NCBI GenBank assembly: GCA_911810475.1
Contig: OU461276.1
Span: forward strand, 959,501-1,023,500
Reading direction: 5' to 3'
Source: Candidatus Celerinatantimonas neptuna
Lineage (GTDB): Bacteria > Pseudomonadota > Gammaproteobacteria > Enterobacterales > Celerinatantimonadaceae
DNA length: 64,000 nt
A program made the position numbers and the translations under genes. Below the pieces are notes generated by a model. The model saw only the letters and a list, made by a program, of their open reading frames with translations. It did not search any database and was not told the origin of the DNA. Position 1 is the stretch's first letter; every line of letters begins with the position of its first letter. This document shows positions 1 through 9,019 of the stretch, piece by piece.

Positions 1-825
1 GTATCATATAAGACTCGCATATTTGGACCCATATCCGCAGATATTACGATGATACTTATTTGTCTCATCTACAGCATAGCTATATTTTATATTGCTATAT
101 GTCAACAATACCGTTATATCACTGATATGAATTTGGATGAATTCATGCAAAACAGGCCCATGTTATTCGCCTGTGGAGGTTTATTCATTATTTCCTCATT
201 CCTTGAAATTGCACTATGCCTTGATATGTTAGAAACACATGGAAAAAATATCATCTCAATTTTTACGATTGGGCACTGGCTCTTATTCATTCCTCTGGGA
301 TCAATCATTTTTCTTACAAGTAAACAGGATAAAACAACAGACAAAGGTTTCACCACAGCAGCCTCTTCATTTTCATCTGCAAAACAGAGCCAGGCAGTAA
401 CCTCCAGCTCAACACCTACAGTTCCACTCACCACTCAAACCACATATTCTGAGCCAGCGGAAAACAAAATAAATGACATCAATCGACTGAGTATCCTAAA
501 AGATATCAGGCAACTAATGGACGAAACCAAAATTTATCGTGACCCAAATCTGACACTTAAAACACTCGCCCGAAAATTAGGAATTCCAATGCGAAAAATC
601 TCTGAAGCCATTAATCAACATACCCATCAAAATGTATCACAGTTCATCAACCAATACCGAATTGAATATGCAAAACAGCAATTAACAACAAGCTCTTCCC
701 CCATAACAGAAATATTTATGGATGCAGGTTTTTATACAAAATCAAATTTTAACCGTGAATTTTTAAGAATTACCCAACAAACACCAAGTGATTATAGACG
801 TTTGTCATTACATGATCATGAGTAA
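1..825 (+). CDS. AraC-family regulator with N-terminal membrane segments (5' truncated by window edge)
   Basis: The reading frame is open from base 1 with no stop, so the gene most likely begins upstream of the window; the first in-window ATG is at 49. The visible N-terminal part has hydrophobic stretches consistent with at least three membrane helices. A Ser/Thr-rich linker follows, then a C-terminal AraC-type double helix-turn-helix of about 100 residues (LKTLARKLGIPMRKISEAIN, then ITEIFMDAGFYTKSNFNREF and a PSDYRR end). Proteins of this layout are membrane-anchored AraC regulators that usually have about seven helices before the DNA-binding domain. The target is unknown. No operon partner is visible downstream. 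Confidence 0.8.
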   Translation, partial: VSYKTRIFGPISADITMILICLIYSIAIFYIAICQQYRYITDMNLDEFMQNRPMLFACGGLFIISSFLEIALCLDMLETHGKNIISIFTIGHWLLFIPLGSIIFLTSKQDKTTDKGFTTAASSFSSAKQSQAVTSSSTPTVPLTTQTTYSEPAENKINDINRLSILKDIRQLMDETKIYRDPNLTLKTLARKLGIPMRKISEAINQHTHQNVSQFINQYRIEYAKQQLTTSSSPITEIFMDAGFYTKSNFNREFLRITQQTPSDYRRLSLHDHE

Positions 826-1676
826 TTCAATTTTTATTAAACAGGTAGAATATATACGATAAATTATTTTCTTAATAAGAATTTAAACCTGGGATAAGAA
901 ATAACCTAGCAAAACTAACTTTACTAACTGTCAAAAATTTTCTTACCCCGATAAAATTCTATATAATTATCCTTTTAGAAACAGATAGTTAGCAGAAAAT
1001 TCAACATTGCTAAACTTCGCTCCATTATCTTTTCCTTTATTCACAGATTCAATCGTCATAAAAGTATGAGTATTTGTCCAAACTTGTACCCAACCTCCAT
1101 GAAAATTTATTCTTATTTAAATTTCCAGAAAACTCATCAAATGTTGCTTTATATCTGCTCCATAATCTACCGACTAACGCATATAGATTGACTATATGTT
1201 TATTTGGAAGGATTAATTTTAAGTATGCAGCATATGGGCGATTCACTTCAAGATGTGTTTCGCTTCCATCTTGAAAAACATTAATTTTTGAAACTATACC
1301 CTATTCTGGATTCCAATGCTAGATATGAATAAAGTTCATTGTTCAGCTATTCCTAAGTTATTAATTGGCTCACTATCGCTCTCGATAATATACTGCCTAC
1401 TAATATTTATCCCAATGTAATGATGAAGTTTAAAATTAATAGAAGCAGCTTTATAAATTATTAGAAATGCAGAAAACCATATACCAATACTCAGAACCCT
1501 ATTTATTTTTAATATAATACTTCTCTAAATGTATAATTATCAAAGATTGTATTTATATAATTTAGACTGTTAGTTACCAACTAATTTTTAGATACATAGC
1601 CTCTAATTTAAAATAGAGAGAATATATCTATTCTTCACTTGTATCATATGATAGTTTTTTCTCCTATAAATAGAAA
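826..1676. other. Gene-poor AT-rich stretch
   Basis: No convincing gene was found in these 851 bases. Two overlapping short frames near 1049-1274 lack a ribosome binding site. The minus-strand one starts at GTG with a stop just upstream, and could be the remnant of a longer protein. No clear terminator hairpin with a T-tract was seen after the AraC gene. Confidence 0.4.
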
Positions 1677-2696
1677 CTAATACAACTCTTGTTTTAGAAA
1701 ATATTTTATTTTTTTATATATCAATTGATGTATATCAACCCTATTAACGCTTCCCAATTCTCTACAAGCTATCTTGCCATAATAAAAATATTTTTTTAAT
1801 ACTTGATCCGTCACTACATTACATTGTTCTAAAAAACTAAAATATTGAGCTTGACGAATAACCTGATAATGTAAATATTGACTTGGAACATAATTAATCA
1901 TGTAATCATATTTTTCATTCTGTTTAGTCATATTCCGATAAATCCCGGCTTTCATCATCAGGACAGGAACCCGAATACTTTTGAGACTTTCAGGAGTAAA
2001 TCCTCTGGCTGAAAAAAGGTCTAAAGAAATAACAGCTTTAATCCGAGAGTCTCGCAATGAGTCGGGAGCATCAATACCAAGTCCTAACTCCCGACGAAAA
2101 GAACACGCCTTTTGATTTGGATTACTCTGACAACTTTTTTCAAACTGAGCAGAGCTAAACTTTGCCCCCACAAGTTGTAAGGCAGTCCAACCTCCCAATC
2201 CATGCCCAATTGCCACAACGCTCTCTGTATCGACATATCGACTATATTTAGACATATCTTCTAACCAGGTCAGAACCCGGCTCAGATCTTCTGGTCGCTC
2301 CCACCATTGAGATGCAACATCAGAACGATGATCAAATACAGATGTTCCCGGATGATTTACAGCAACAACCAGATAACCTTGTTGAACGAACTGTTTCGCC
2401 AGCCAACTCAAACTCTGCCAATTTTCACGATAGTCATGGGAAAGCAAAACAACAGGATGCTTTCCTAGCAATACAGGAGCATTAATCACACCTTTGATTC
2501 CGACAAAAACCGGTGTATTTCCGAGATACCTTAAGCCCCGGTTGGCTCCTGACGCAGGATACCAAATCACAGCATCTAGTGGTCGATAAAATACTTCATC
2601 AAAAACTTGCACCTGACTAAAACCTAGAGTATTTGCACTAACCACCTGATGATATCCACACAATAATATTGCAACAATACACAACTTCTTCAACAT
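1677..2696 (-). CDS. Secreted alpha/beta-hydrolase-fold protein (PAF-acetylhydrolase-like), catalytic residues apparently lost
   Basis: The protein has 339 residues and begins with a signal peptide ending near VVSA. The body follows the platelet-activating-factor acetylhydrolase/dienelactone hydrolase pattern: VILLSHDYREN-like strand, VNHPGTS, then the nucleophile elbow, and a late YFSFLEQC segment. The elbow reads G-H-G-L-G-G, where active relatives have G-H-S-x-G-G, so the Ser is replaced by Gly (codon GGA). The late segment has Tyr where relatives have the catalytic His (HxSFL), and I see no acid after the VPVLMM strand. The fold therefore looks intact but the triad does not. It could be a periplasmic binding or structural protein, or use other residues. 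It stands alone on the minus strand. Confidence 0.7.
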   Translation of the reverse strand: MLKKLCIVAILLCGYHQVVSANTLGFSQVQVFDEVFYRPLDAVIWYPASGANRGLRYLGNTPVFVGIKGVINAPVLLGKHPVVLLSHDYRENWQSLSWLAKQFVQQGYLVVAVNHPGTSVFDHRSDVASQWWERPEDLSRVLTWLEDMSKYSRYVDTESVVAIGHGLGGWTALQLVGAKFSSAQFEKSCQSNPNQKACSFRRELGLGIDAPDSLRDSRIKAVISLDLFSARGFTPESLKSIRVPVLMMKAGIYRNMTKQNEKYDYMINYVPSQYLHYQVIRQAQYFSFLEQCNVVTDQVLKKYFYYGKIACRELGSVNRVDIHQLIYKKIKYFLKQELY

Positions 2697-3176
2697 CCAA
2701 CTTCGCCCTGAAAATACATCTATTTCTTAAAACTCGTTGATATTTAGTGATCATCTTTATAGCGATCTGTTGTTTCGGATAACACCATTGAATCGCAAAA
2801 TATCAACATGGCTAACAGCCGCCAAAGTTTCCTGTTTCATAGCCTGATCGACGACCTGGATCATGATCAAGTACGTCCAATATCACAATGCAGGTCTGAG
2901 ACAACTAGAAACCATACTAATTATTCATAGAAAGTTATTAACACATTCAACGAGCAGACGATTCAGATAGAATAAGAAACTAGATCCATCTTTCAAAAAT
3001 TTTGTTAAAGGCAAATTTTCGCAATAGAAATCTCAACTTACTCGCTATAAATTAGTATAAAAAACAATCTAAAATTCATTCTCTCTGTTAATTTTTTGTT
3101 CGGAATGACAAAAATATTGACAGGCTATTATTTAAGCGATATTAATTTGAGAACAGTTTTGTTAATAGAGGGAACC
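2697..3176. other. Intergenic region
   Basis: This divergent promoter region lies between the hydrolase and the Nudix-like gene. A short coding-looking stretch at about 2790-2900 may be an old gene remnant, but no family was recognised. Nothing else is supported. Confidence 0.3.
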
Positions 3177-3566
3177 ATGATAAATAAATGTGCGGGCATT
3201 ATATTAGATGGTAATAAAATACTTCTTATTAGAAGAAAAGGAACTAGTGAATACACATCTCCATCAGGTCAATTTGAAATGGGTGAAACAGATATTGACT
3301 GCATTGAACGTGAGCTTTATATTGGACTAGGTGTTAATACCAACAAGTTTGAATTTTTTAAAACATTTACCACCGATCTCTCAACACCGAATAATCCGAT
3401 TGCAATTCATTCATGGTTGGTTCATATTAGCAGAGAACCATTCCCATTATCTGATATTGATGAATGTCTTTGGGTAAGGCTCAGTGATTTACCATATGCA
3501 AAATTAACAAAAATATTTCAAAAAGATGTCATTCCATATCTTTCAAGTATTGGAATCATTAAATAA
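3177..3566 (+). CDS. Nudix-fold protein with degenerate Nudix box
   Basis: The protein has 129 residues, starting at the ATG at 3177 behind GAGGGAACC; an upstream TTG in the same frame lacks a ribosome site. The Nudix fold is clear: CAGIILDGNKILLIRRKG is the first strand pair, and a G-x5-E-x7-R-E-L helix-loop follows. The Nudix box consensus continues R-E-U-x-E-E-x-G-U, but here it reads R-E-L-Y-I-G-L-G-V, so both metal-binding Glu residues are missing. Families with such changes may be non-catalytic sensors or may use other ligands. The gene lies just upstream of an IS30 element and no partner gene is visible. The fold call is firm; the hydrolase activity is doubtful. Confidence 0.65.
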   Translation: MINKCAGIILDGNKILLIRRKGTSEYTSPSGQFEMGETDIDCIERELYIGLGVNTNKFEFFKTFTTDLSTPNNPIAIHSWLVHISREPFPLSDIDECLWVRLSDLPYAKLTKIFQKDVIPYLSSIGIIK

Positions 3567-3721
3567 ATGATATGCATCATAGGCTGATACCTCACAACTA
3601 CCCATTCAAAATGCGTTGTTAAATTTTAATCATTCGATATACCTTATTACATCATATTACTCGTTAACCATAACTTATCAGAATATTTCAGGTGTAACCT
3701 TTTTATATATTCTCACTCAAA

Positions 3722-3748
3722 CCCGATTTCAGATAATAAGTGCGACAC
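3722..3748. repeat. Left terminal inverted repeat of the IS30-family element
   Basis: It pairs with 4780-4806 as an inverted repeat. The inner 11 bases AAGTGCGACAC are identical, and the outer CCCGA and TTCA blocks also match. Confidence 0.7.
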
Positions 3749-3823
3749 TCATGGAAAGGTGTAGAAGAAGCCAACTGCTGAAAGTGGTACGCTCTTCTCG
3801 CCAAAGAAACAAGCCGTACAATC

Positions 3824-4770
3824 ATGAGTTATCAACAGTTGACCGAGGGGAAAAGATATCAGATTTCAGCCCTTTTGGAACGGGGAATTTCTATCTCTGA
3901 AATTGCCAAAAAAATAAAGTGTCACCGAGCAACGGTGTATCGGGAGTTAAAACGAAATCGAACGTGTGACCAATATTGTCCCAAGAACGCTCATGCTTCT
4001 TCTGTTCGCAGGCGTCAAGCAGCGAACAAGTATCGTATACCCGTTGAGCGCGTTGAATTTGTCTGTCTGTTGCTCCGTATCGATTGGAGTCCTGAGCAGA
4101 TTGCTCGTGTTCTGACAAGAGTAGAAGCACCCGTCAGCCATGAATGGATTTATCGCTATATTGCCCAGGACAAACGCCAAGGTGGTCAGCTCTATCGTCA
4201 CTTGAGGCAAGGACATAAGCGCTATCGAAAAGGACTGAAAGAAAAGGCCCCGACGATTAAAAATGCAGTATCGATTGATGAGCGACCATCGATTGTCGAT
4301 AGCCGAGAACGGTTTGGTGATTGGGAAATCGATACGGTGTTAGGCAAGCACGGGACTGGCGCTCTAGTGACTATTCTGGAGCGAAAGAGTCGGTTCTATC
4401 TGGTTAAGAAAGTCCCTTCAAAGTCGGCAGATGCGGTCACAAGGGCGACCATTGAAATGCTCATGCCCTACAAGGATTGTGTACACACCATTACCGCTGA
4501 TAATGGCAGAGAATTCGCAGGTCATCAGAAGATTGCACAAGCATTGGCCGCAGAATTGTATTTTGCCCATCCGTATAGTTCTTGGGCGCGAGGCGCAAAC
4601 GAAAATGCCAATGGTCTGTTAAAGCAATATGTAAAAAAGGGACGGACTTAAGAACGGTGACGGATGGCTATATTGAGTTTGCTCAATCGAGGCTCAATAA
4701 CCGTCCTAAAAAATGTATAGGATTCAGGCAGCCTGCTGTTATTTTCAAAGAAATGGCAATGGCTACTTGA
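3824..4770 (+). CDS. IS30-family transposase, split by a -1 shift
   Basis: The zero frame (3824-4651) gives 275 residues: an N-terminal helix-turn-helix (ISISEIAKKIKCHRATVYRE) followed by the DDE integrase core. FGDWEIDTV gives the first D, TADNGREF the second D, and WARGANENANGL the E. All three catalytic residues lie in this frame, which ends in V-K-K-G-R-T-stop. The usual family C-terminus (GTDLRTV, then RLNNRPKKC and FRQPAVIF) continues in the -1 frame up to 4770. The switch lies exactly at A AAA AAG (4633-4639). Either one A has been lost from the run, which kills the C-terminus, or ribosomes slip to make the full protein. Most IS30 transposases are single frames, so loss is the simpler reading. 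Confidence 0.8.
4633..4639 (+). other. Slippery heptamer A AAA AAG in the transposase frame
   Basis: In the zero frame the codons are GTA AAA AAG. A -1 slip here continues as GGG ACG GAC TTA, giving exactly the family sequence G-T-D-L. This is the classical strong -1 slippery heptamer in E. coli. Confidence 0.5.
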
Positions 4771-4779
4771 TATTAGAGC

Positions 4780-4806
4780 GTGTCGCACTTCGAAGTTGAA
4801 TTCGGG
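4780..4806. repeat. Right terminal inverted repeat of the IS30-family element
   Basis: It is the inverted partner of 3722-3748 and starts 9 bases after the end of the transposase frame. Confidence 0.7.
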
Positions 4807-4976
4807 AACAACCAAAAATTAACTCAGTTATTAGATTTTAACATAAATAAATTTTACCTAAAAATAAACTGTACATAAGAGAGCGATAGTTGATTACTAT
4901 CATCATTTATCTAATACTGCAACCATAACTACCTATGAACACTCTCTTTTGTACAGCGAATACAATTAATTCACAT

Positions 4977-5528
4977 TCAGGTATTGATTGAATGACCTAA
5001 CATCCTTTTTAAGGTTCCATCTTGATCAATCAGATGATGCTTAAATGCCCCAACAACATGCAAAACCAAAGCTCCCAGCAAAATATATGCACTCAAATTA
5101 TGACCTTCCCGGGCAATGCCACTCCAGAAAGTAGAATAATGAACAATTTTGCCAGCCATAAAGTGAGGTTCAATAATTATCAGACCAAAAACATTGATAC
5201 CATGACCGCTTTCAATTGAAAGCATCATTCCGAACAGAGGCAATGTTAATGACGTGATAAGCAAGACCCAATGCACTAATTTAGAAATCCTATGTTCCCA
5301 TTTTTTATAATTAGAAACAGGCACAGGCCACCCTTTCTTAAACCGCCAAAGGACACGAATAATAATCGCAATCAGAACAATAACACCTATCGATTTATGA
5401 TAAGCGTATAATTCTCTGATATGCCAGTGTTTCATTGTAAAGCCAATCCCCCACAGAGCAATGATGGTCAAACCAATCAACCAGTGTAGTACAATCGTAA
5501 TAGGAGAAAGTCGATTTTTTCTTTCCAT
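4977..5528 (-). CDS. Cytochrome b561 family protein
   Basis: This 183-residue integral membrane protein has four hydrophobic helices. Its heme-ligand-type histidines are placed as in bacterial cytochrome b561 (CybB-like): His15 in TIVLHW, His44 in YAYHKSIG, a His in LVHWVLL, and His residues in VLHVVGAFKHH. The family carries two b-type hemes and moves electrons between quinol and periplasmic or superoxide partners. An in-frame upstream extension to 5622 is hydrophilic-poor and lacks the family start, so MERKNRLSP is used. It is a single gene with no linked partner. Confidence 0.9.
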   Translation of the reverse strand: MERKNRLSPITIVLHWLIGLTIIALWGIGFTMKHWHIRELYAYHKSIGVIVLIAIIIRVLWRFKKGWPVPVSNYKKWEHRISKLVHWVLLITSLTLPLFGMMLSIESGHGINVFGLIIIEPHFMAGKIVHYSTFWSGIAREGHNLSAYILLGALVLHVVGAFKHHLIDQDGTLKRMLGHSINT

Positions 5529-6121
5529 AAACCCCTCTATAAATATCCAACCTGATTAAACATATATTAATAATGACAAATACATCATAATTTTTTATTG
5601 TGAAAATAAAGTGAATTATCAATTACATCATTTCAGAATAAACCTTCATAAAATGAATAAAAAACAGTTTTTTCATACGTTCTTGGATTAATCTCTTGAT
5701 GCAAATAAAATTTAAATACTATTAGAAAAATTTCATCCCAGAATTTAGTTTGAAGGCCTCATTAAACAGTCAAAAATCAAATAGTGGACTAATTCTTATT
5801 ATTATTTAGCCATTTCAATGTTTAACTGAATGCATTAATCAGCATAGCTATATCAGCGATCTGACAGAGCTATAATAAAATCAAATAACGACTTCAATCA
5901 CGACTAGATGAATAAATTCATTTATATAACCTAATCAAACATACAAATGATTAAATTAAACTAATAAGCCTGATTTAGCATTAATCAGGCTTACCTTATC
6001 AAAAACAGCGATCATATCTTAAATCAAGATTGAGTTCATTCTTCTGGTCAACAATCCTCTGTAGACATCACATAAAACACATATAATTTAAATTCAACCA
6101 TAGAATAAGACCCGATATCAG
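5529..6121. other. Intergenic region downstream of the NRPS-PKS operon
   Basis: It is about 590 bases, AT-rich, without a supported gene. It holds the hairpin at 5965-5993 that could end the leftward operon, and the promoter of the cytochrome b561 gene. Confidence 0.4.
5965..5993 (-). terminator. Hairpin terminator candidate for the leftward operon
   Basis: Arms TAAGCCTGAT and ATCAGGCTTA pair perfectly over 10 bases around a 9-base loop. On the minus strand the hairpin is followed by a T-rich stretch (TTAGTTTAATTT). It lies about 130 bases past the stop of the HlyD-like gene. Confidence 0.55.
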
Positions 6122-7132
6122 TTAATGGCGAGTATCTACAGTGACCGTCGCTGATAGCCCACTTTCCAAATGAACGGGATTATCAAAGGCAATACGTACC
6201 GGAACCCGCTGAACAACTTTGGTAAAATTTCCTGTTGCATTATCAGGAGGAAGCAGCGCAAATGTTGCCCCTGTAGCAGGAGAAATACTACTAACTTTTC
6301 CTGTAAAAACCTTACCGGAGTATGTATCTATTTCAATCTTAACCGGTTGCCCTACCTTCATTCTTGCTCTTTGTGTCTCTTTAAAATTCGCTGTAATCCA
6401 AACCGGCTTAGCCGAAACAATACTTGCAATCGTTTGACCCGCCTGTACTCTCATCCCGACTTGCAAACTACGATTACTGATCACTCCATTAATAGGCGAT
6501 ATAATCTTGGTATAACTCAAACCCAGCCGTGCCTGAGACAGATTCGCTTTGGCTTCAGCCATATTAGCCTGCTCCTGCTTAATCTGGCTACTCAAAACAG
6601 ATAACTTATCTCTCTGAGTCTGTAAACTCGCTAATGAACGTTCTGTTTTAACCTTCGCTAGCGTGTAATCAAGCTCCTGCTGATCCATCGAACCTTGAGA
6701 GACAAACCGTTTTTTATGCAACTTAACATACCGATGATATTGCAATTGTGCATTAAACTGACTTGCTTTAGCCGACTTTAACTGCTCTGCAAATTCCTGA
6801 ATAGTACTCTGTTGCATCTTATAGTTTGCTTTGGCATTTTCTAATGCAGCTTTAATCTGAGCCAAATTTGCCAGAGATTTTTGAACAGCAATATGCTCCT
6901 TGCGAGCATCTAATACAGCTAACAGCTGCCCTTTTTTAACCGCATGGTTATCCTGAATATACGAAGCTAATACAACATCTGTTAACCGGGCACTGAGTTT
7001 AGTTATATCTGCTTTAACATAGGCGTTATCTGTGGACTGAAAAAAGCGGGCATACCAATACCAATAACTGAATCCTCCCAGTACGCCTCCTAAAATCACC
7101 ACCAAAAGAATTTTTTTTATATGTTTTTTCAT
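6122..7132 (-). CDS. HlyD/EmrA-type membrane fusion protein
   Basis: The protein has 336 residues, starting at MKKHIKKILLV; the frame extends upstream but the extension does not resemble the family. A single N-terminal membrane anchor is followed by the biotinyl-lipoyl half (FFQSTDNAYVKADIT, typical of EmrA), a long coiled-coil hairpin (about 90-200) and the second lipoyl half with the barrel (SPINGVISNRSLQVGMRV). EmrA-like adaptors bridge an inner-membrane MFS pump to TolC. The 14-helix MFS protein at 9009-10619 in the same orientation is the obvious partner, so together they probably export the NRPS-PKS product. It is the last gene of the apparent operon, though about 190 bases separate it from the reductase gene. 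Confidence 0.88.
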   Translation of the reverse strand: MKKHIKKILLVVILGGVLGGFSYWYWYARFFQSTDNAYVKADITKLSARLTDVVLASYIQDNHAVKKGQLLAVLDARKEHIAVQKSLANLAQIKAALENAKANYKMQQSTIQEFAEQLKSAKASQFNAQLQYHRYVKLHKKRFVSQGSMDQQELDYTLAKVKTERSLASLQTQRDKLSVLSSQIKQEQANMAEAKANLSQARLGLSYTKIISPINGVISNRSLQVGMRVQAGQTIASIVSAKPVWITANFKETQRARMKVGQPVKIEIDTYSGKVFTGKVSSISPATGATFALLPPDNATGNFTKVVQRVPVRIAFDNPVHLESGLSATVTVDTRH

Positions 7133-7324
7133 GATACGTCCAAGCGTAAGCAACCAAGAAAAAATAATACATTTCAACCTGAAAAATAGCTCGTCTCCTA
7201 ATGAATTACGAAGTGCAATCCACTTATGAATCAAACTGCATGGTTTTCAATAGACGACAAATTCCAGGTTAAAATAAACCTGCGGCTAAAATCATGTTCA
7301 GTTTTAGCCGTAAAACAACTTTGA

Positions 7325-8347
7325 TTATTCCAATTTGACTAATTGTTTCCCGAAGTTTCGCCCAACAAATAGATCTGTAAATGCCTGAGGAACCTGCTCT
7401 AATCCTGTATAAACGGTTTCCCGATATTTGATTTGCCCACTTTCAATGGCTTTAAGTAACCACTCATCAGATTCGGGGTAATCCTTGAACCATTGTGTCA
7501 CCAGGAAGAACCGGGCCAATGGTGCACTTGGCAGTGATGCAAAAAAATTTTCAGGCCCTGAAGCCCCCATATCGCCAGGCTGATTATACTGGGAAACATT
7601 CCCACAAACCGGCACTCTTGCGCCATCATTTAGCAACTGAGCAACAAACATGGACACCCGTCCACCAACATTTTCAAAATAAACATCTATACCTTCAGGA
7701 CAAGCACGTCTTAGCTGTTTTTTGAAATCAGCAGCTTTATAATCGACACACGCATCAAAACCTAACTCATCAACAACGTAGCTGCACTTTGTTGCACCCC
7801 CAGCGATACCAACCACATAAGCTCCGGCCATTTTTGCAATCTGTCCGGCAACAGAACCCACGGCACCGGCTGCCGCTGAAACAACCACCACATCACCCGA
7901 TTGAGGTTTTGCTATCCGCTGCATTCCAAAATAAGCCGCACGTCCAGCGGTCCCGACCGGTCCCAGAAATATAGATTTCGGCAGGGTCGTCTCAGATAAT
8001 TTTCTTAAGATCATGTCTTGTTTAGTCGCGATATAATAGCGTTGCCAACCAGATAGCATGAAGACCCAATCACCGGGTGTAAATTGTGGATTTCTGGACT
8101 CGACAATCACTCCAATCGTTTCACCCTGAATCACACTACCAATTGGAATAGGTTCAACCATTGGTGTTTCTTTATCTAGCCGGGGACGGGTATATGGATC
8201 AATCGAGAGCCATTTGTTTTCAACTAAAACTTCTCCATCTTTTAATTCGGGAATTTCCACATCACGAAGAAGTTCAAAGTCGTCTAATTGAACAGCCCCC
8301 TGAGGATGCTTTACTAAAACAATGGTTTGATTCATTCTTAAAGTCAT
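7325..8347 (-). CDS. NADPH-dependent zinc-independent reductase (MDR family, CurA/LTB4DH-like)
   Basis: The protein has about 340 residues. The start is taken at MTLRMNQTIVLV, behind a weak AGGT site; the longer frame adds only four residues. N-terminal features match the leukotriene B4 dehydrogenase/curcumin reductase group (SIDPYTRPRL, GDWVFMLSGWQ). The nucleotide site is the VVVSAAAGAVGSVAGQIAK fold with AxxGxxG. FENVGG and the C-terminal GLEQVPQAF also fit. Members reduce enone double bonds or detoxify electrophiles. Its place between the NRPS/exporter genes suggests either a tailoring enoyl reduction on the product or a housekeeping gene that drifted in. The enzyme class is firm; the role is inferred. 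Confidence 0.85.
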   Translation of the reverse strand: MTLRMNQTIVLVKHPQGAVQLDDFELLRDVEIPELKDGEVLVENKWLSIDPYTRPRLDKETPMVEPIPIGSVIQGETIGVIVESRNPQFTPGDWVFMLSGWQRYYIATKQDMILRKLSETTLPKSIFLGPVGTAGRAAYFGMQRIAKPQSGDVVVVSAAAGAVGSVAGQIAKMAGAYVVGIAGGATKCSYVVDELGFDACVDYKAADFKKQLRRACPEGIDVYFENVGGRVSMFVAQLLNDGARVPVCGNVSQYNQPGDMGASGPENFFASLPSAPLARFFLVTQWFKDYPESDEWLLKAIESGQIKYRETVYTGLEQVPQAFTDLFVGRNFGKQLVKLE

Positions 8348-8380
8348 GATGACCTGCACTTATGGTTAATAGTTGAATAA

Positions 8381-9019
8381 TTAAGCTTCTTCTTCGTGAG
8401 AAAGAGCCGCATCTCGCTGCCATCGCCATTTGGGCCATTTCACGCTAAAAGCAATCAGGCACAAAGTAAAAGGCCAACTAAACAGGAATACGATTTCTTC
8501 AATCCCTTTGACATTGGTCCGATAACAAACATACACAATCAATAATTTAATTAATTTTGCGATAATCCAGACAAGAGAAACCTCATGCCATACGCGCAAA
8601 TAGAGAGGAGAACCATAAAATGGAAGAGTTTTAAGTCTTGGCATCCCCGATTCAGCTAATATTTGAATAATCGGACGATTCATCAATGAATAAAAACTGA
8701 AAACAACGATGATCGTTAGAGCACCACTTAGAGATAGAAATACACTTTCTTCAGTAATTCCAAATGGCTTAAACCCGCTCAGATATAAATAATGAAAAGC
8801 TCCCGAAAAAAGTAATAGAAGCACAACAGATATAGAGCGGTTTTGTCGGCCCAAAAACATTCCGATAACACCATAAACACCGGTCAGAATAAGAGCCCAA
8901 CCAGCCCCTAACGTCCAAAAAGCAAGACTATAAATCACAATCGGTAATATGATTGTTTCAATCGCATTGCGACTTTTTAAATAAAGAACCAAATGATTCT
9001 GGGTGGATTTATGACTCAT
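8381..9019 (-). CDS. Small multi-pass membrane protein, function unknown
   Basis: The 212-residue protein has about six hydrophobic helices, a conserved-looking RNAIETIILPIVIYSLAFWT start and a Trp/Lys-rich C-terminus (KWPKWRWQRD). It resembles the VC0807-type membrane proteins of Vibrio, but this family placement is from memory and weak. Its first 11 bases overlap the end of the MFS gene, so the two are translationally coupled and it belongs to the NRPS-PKS operon. A role in export or self-protection is plausible but unproven. Confidence 0.6.
   Translation of the reverse strand: MSHKSTQNHLVLYLKSRNAIETIILPIVIYSLAFWTLGAGWALILTGVYGVIGMFLGRQNRSISVVLLLLFSGAFHYLYLSGFKPFGITEESVFLSLSGALTIIVVFSFYSLMNRPIIQILAESGMPRLKTLPFYGSPLYLRVWHEVSLVWIIAKLIKLLIVYVCYRTNVKGIEEIVFLFSWPFTLCLIAFSVKWPKWRWQRDAALSHEEEA

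Larger units (their letters stand above)
3722..4806 (+). mobile_element. IS30-family insertion sequence
   Basis: An element of about 1.08 kb is bounded by imperfect terminal inverted repeats (3722-3748 and 4780-4806, 21 of 27 positions matching, inner AAGTGCGACAC perfect). It carries one IS30-type transposase reading right. The size fits the family. A short target duplication could not be assigned with confidence. The transposase is interrupted at a homopolymer run, so activity is uncertain. Confidence 0.8.

Noticed and set aside
1049-1274. Small genes on both strands
   Set aside because: No ribosome sites and no recognisable family; at most a remnant on the minus strand.
2790-2900. Remnant of a transposase or regulator
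   Set aside because: A short stretch reads as plausible protein on either strand, but no family could be named.
3616-3900. Protein gene upstream of the transposase
   Set aside because: The frame crosses the IS end and has no ribosome site or family features.
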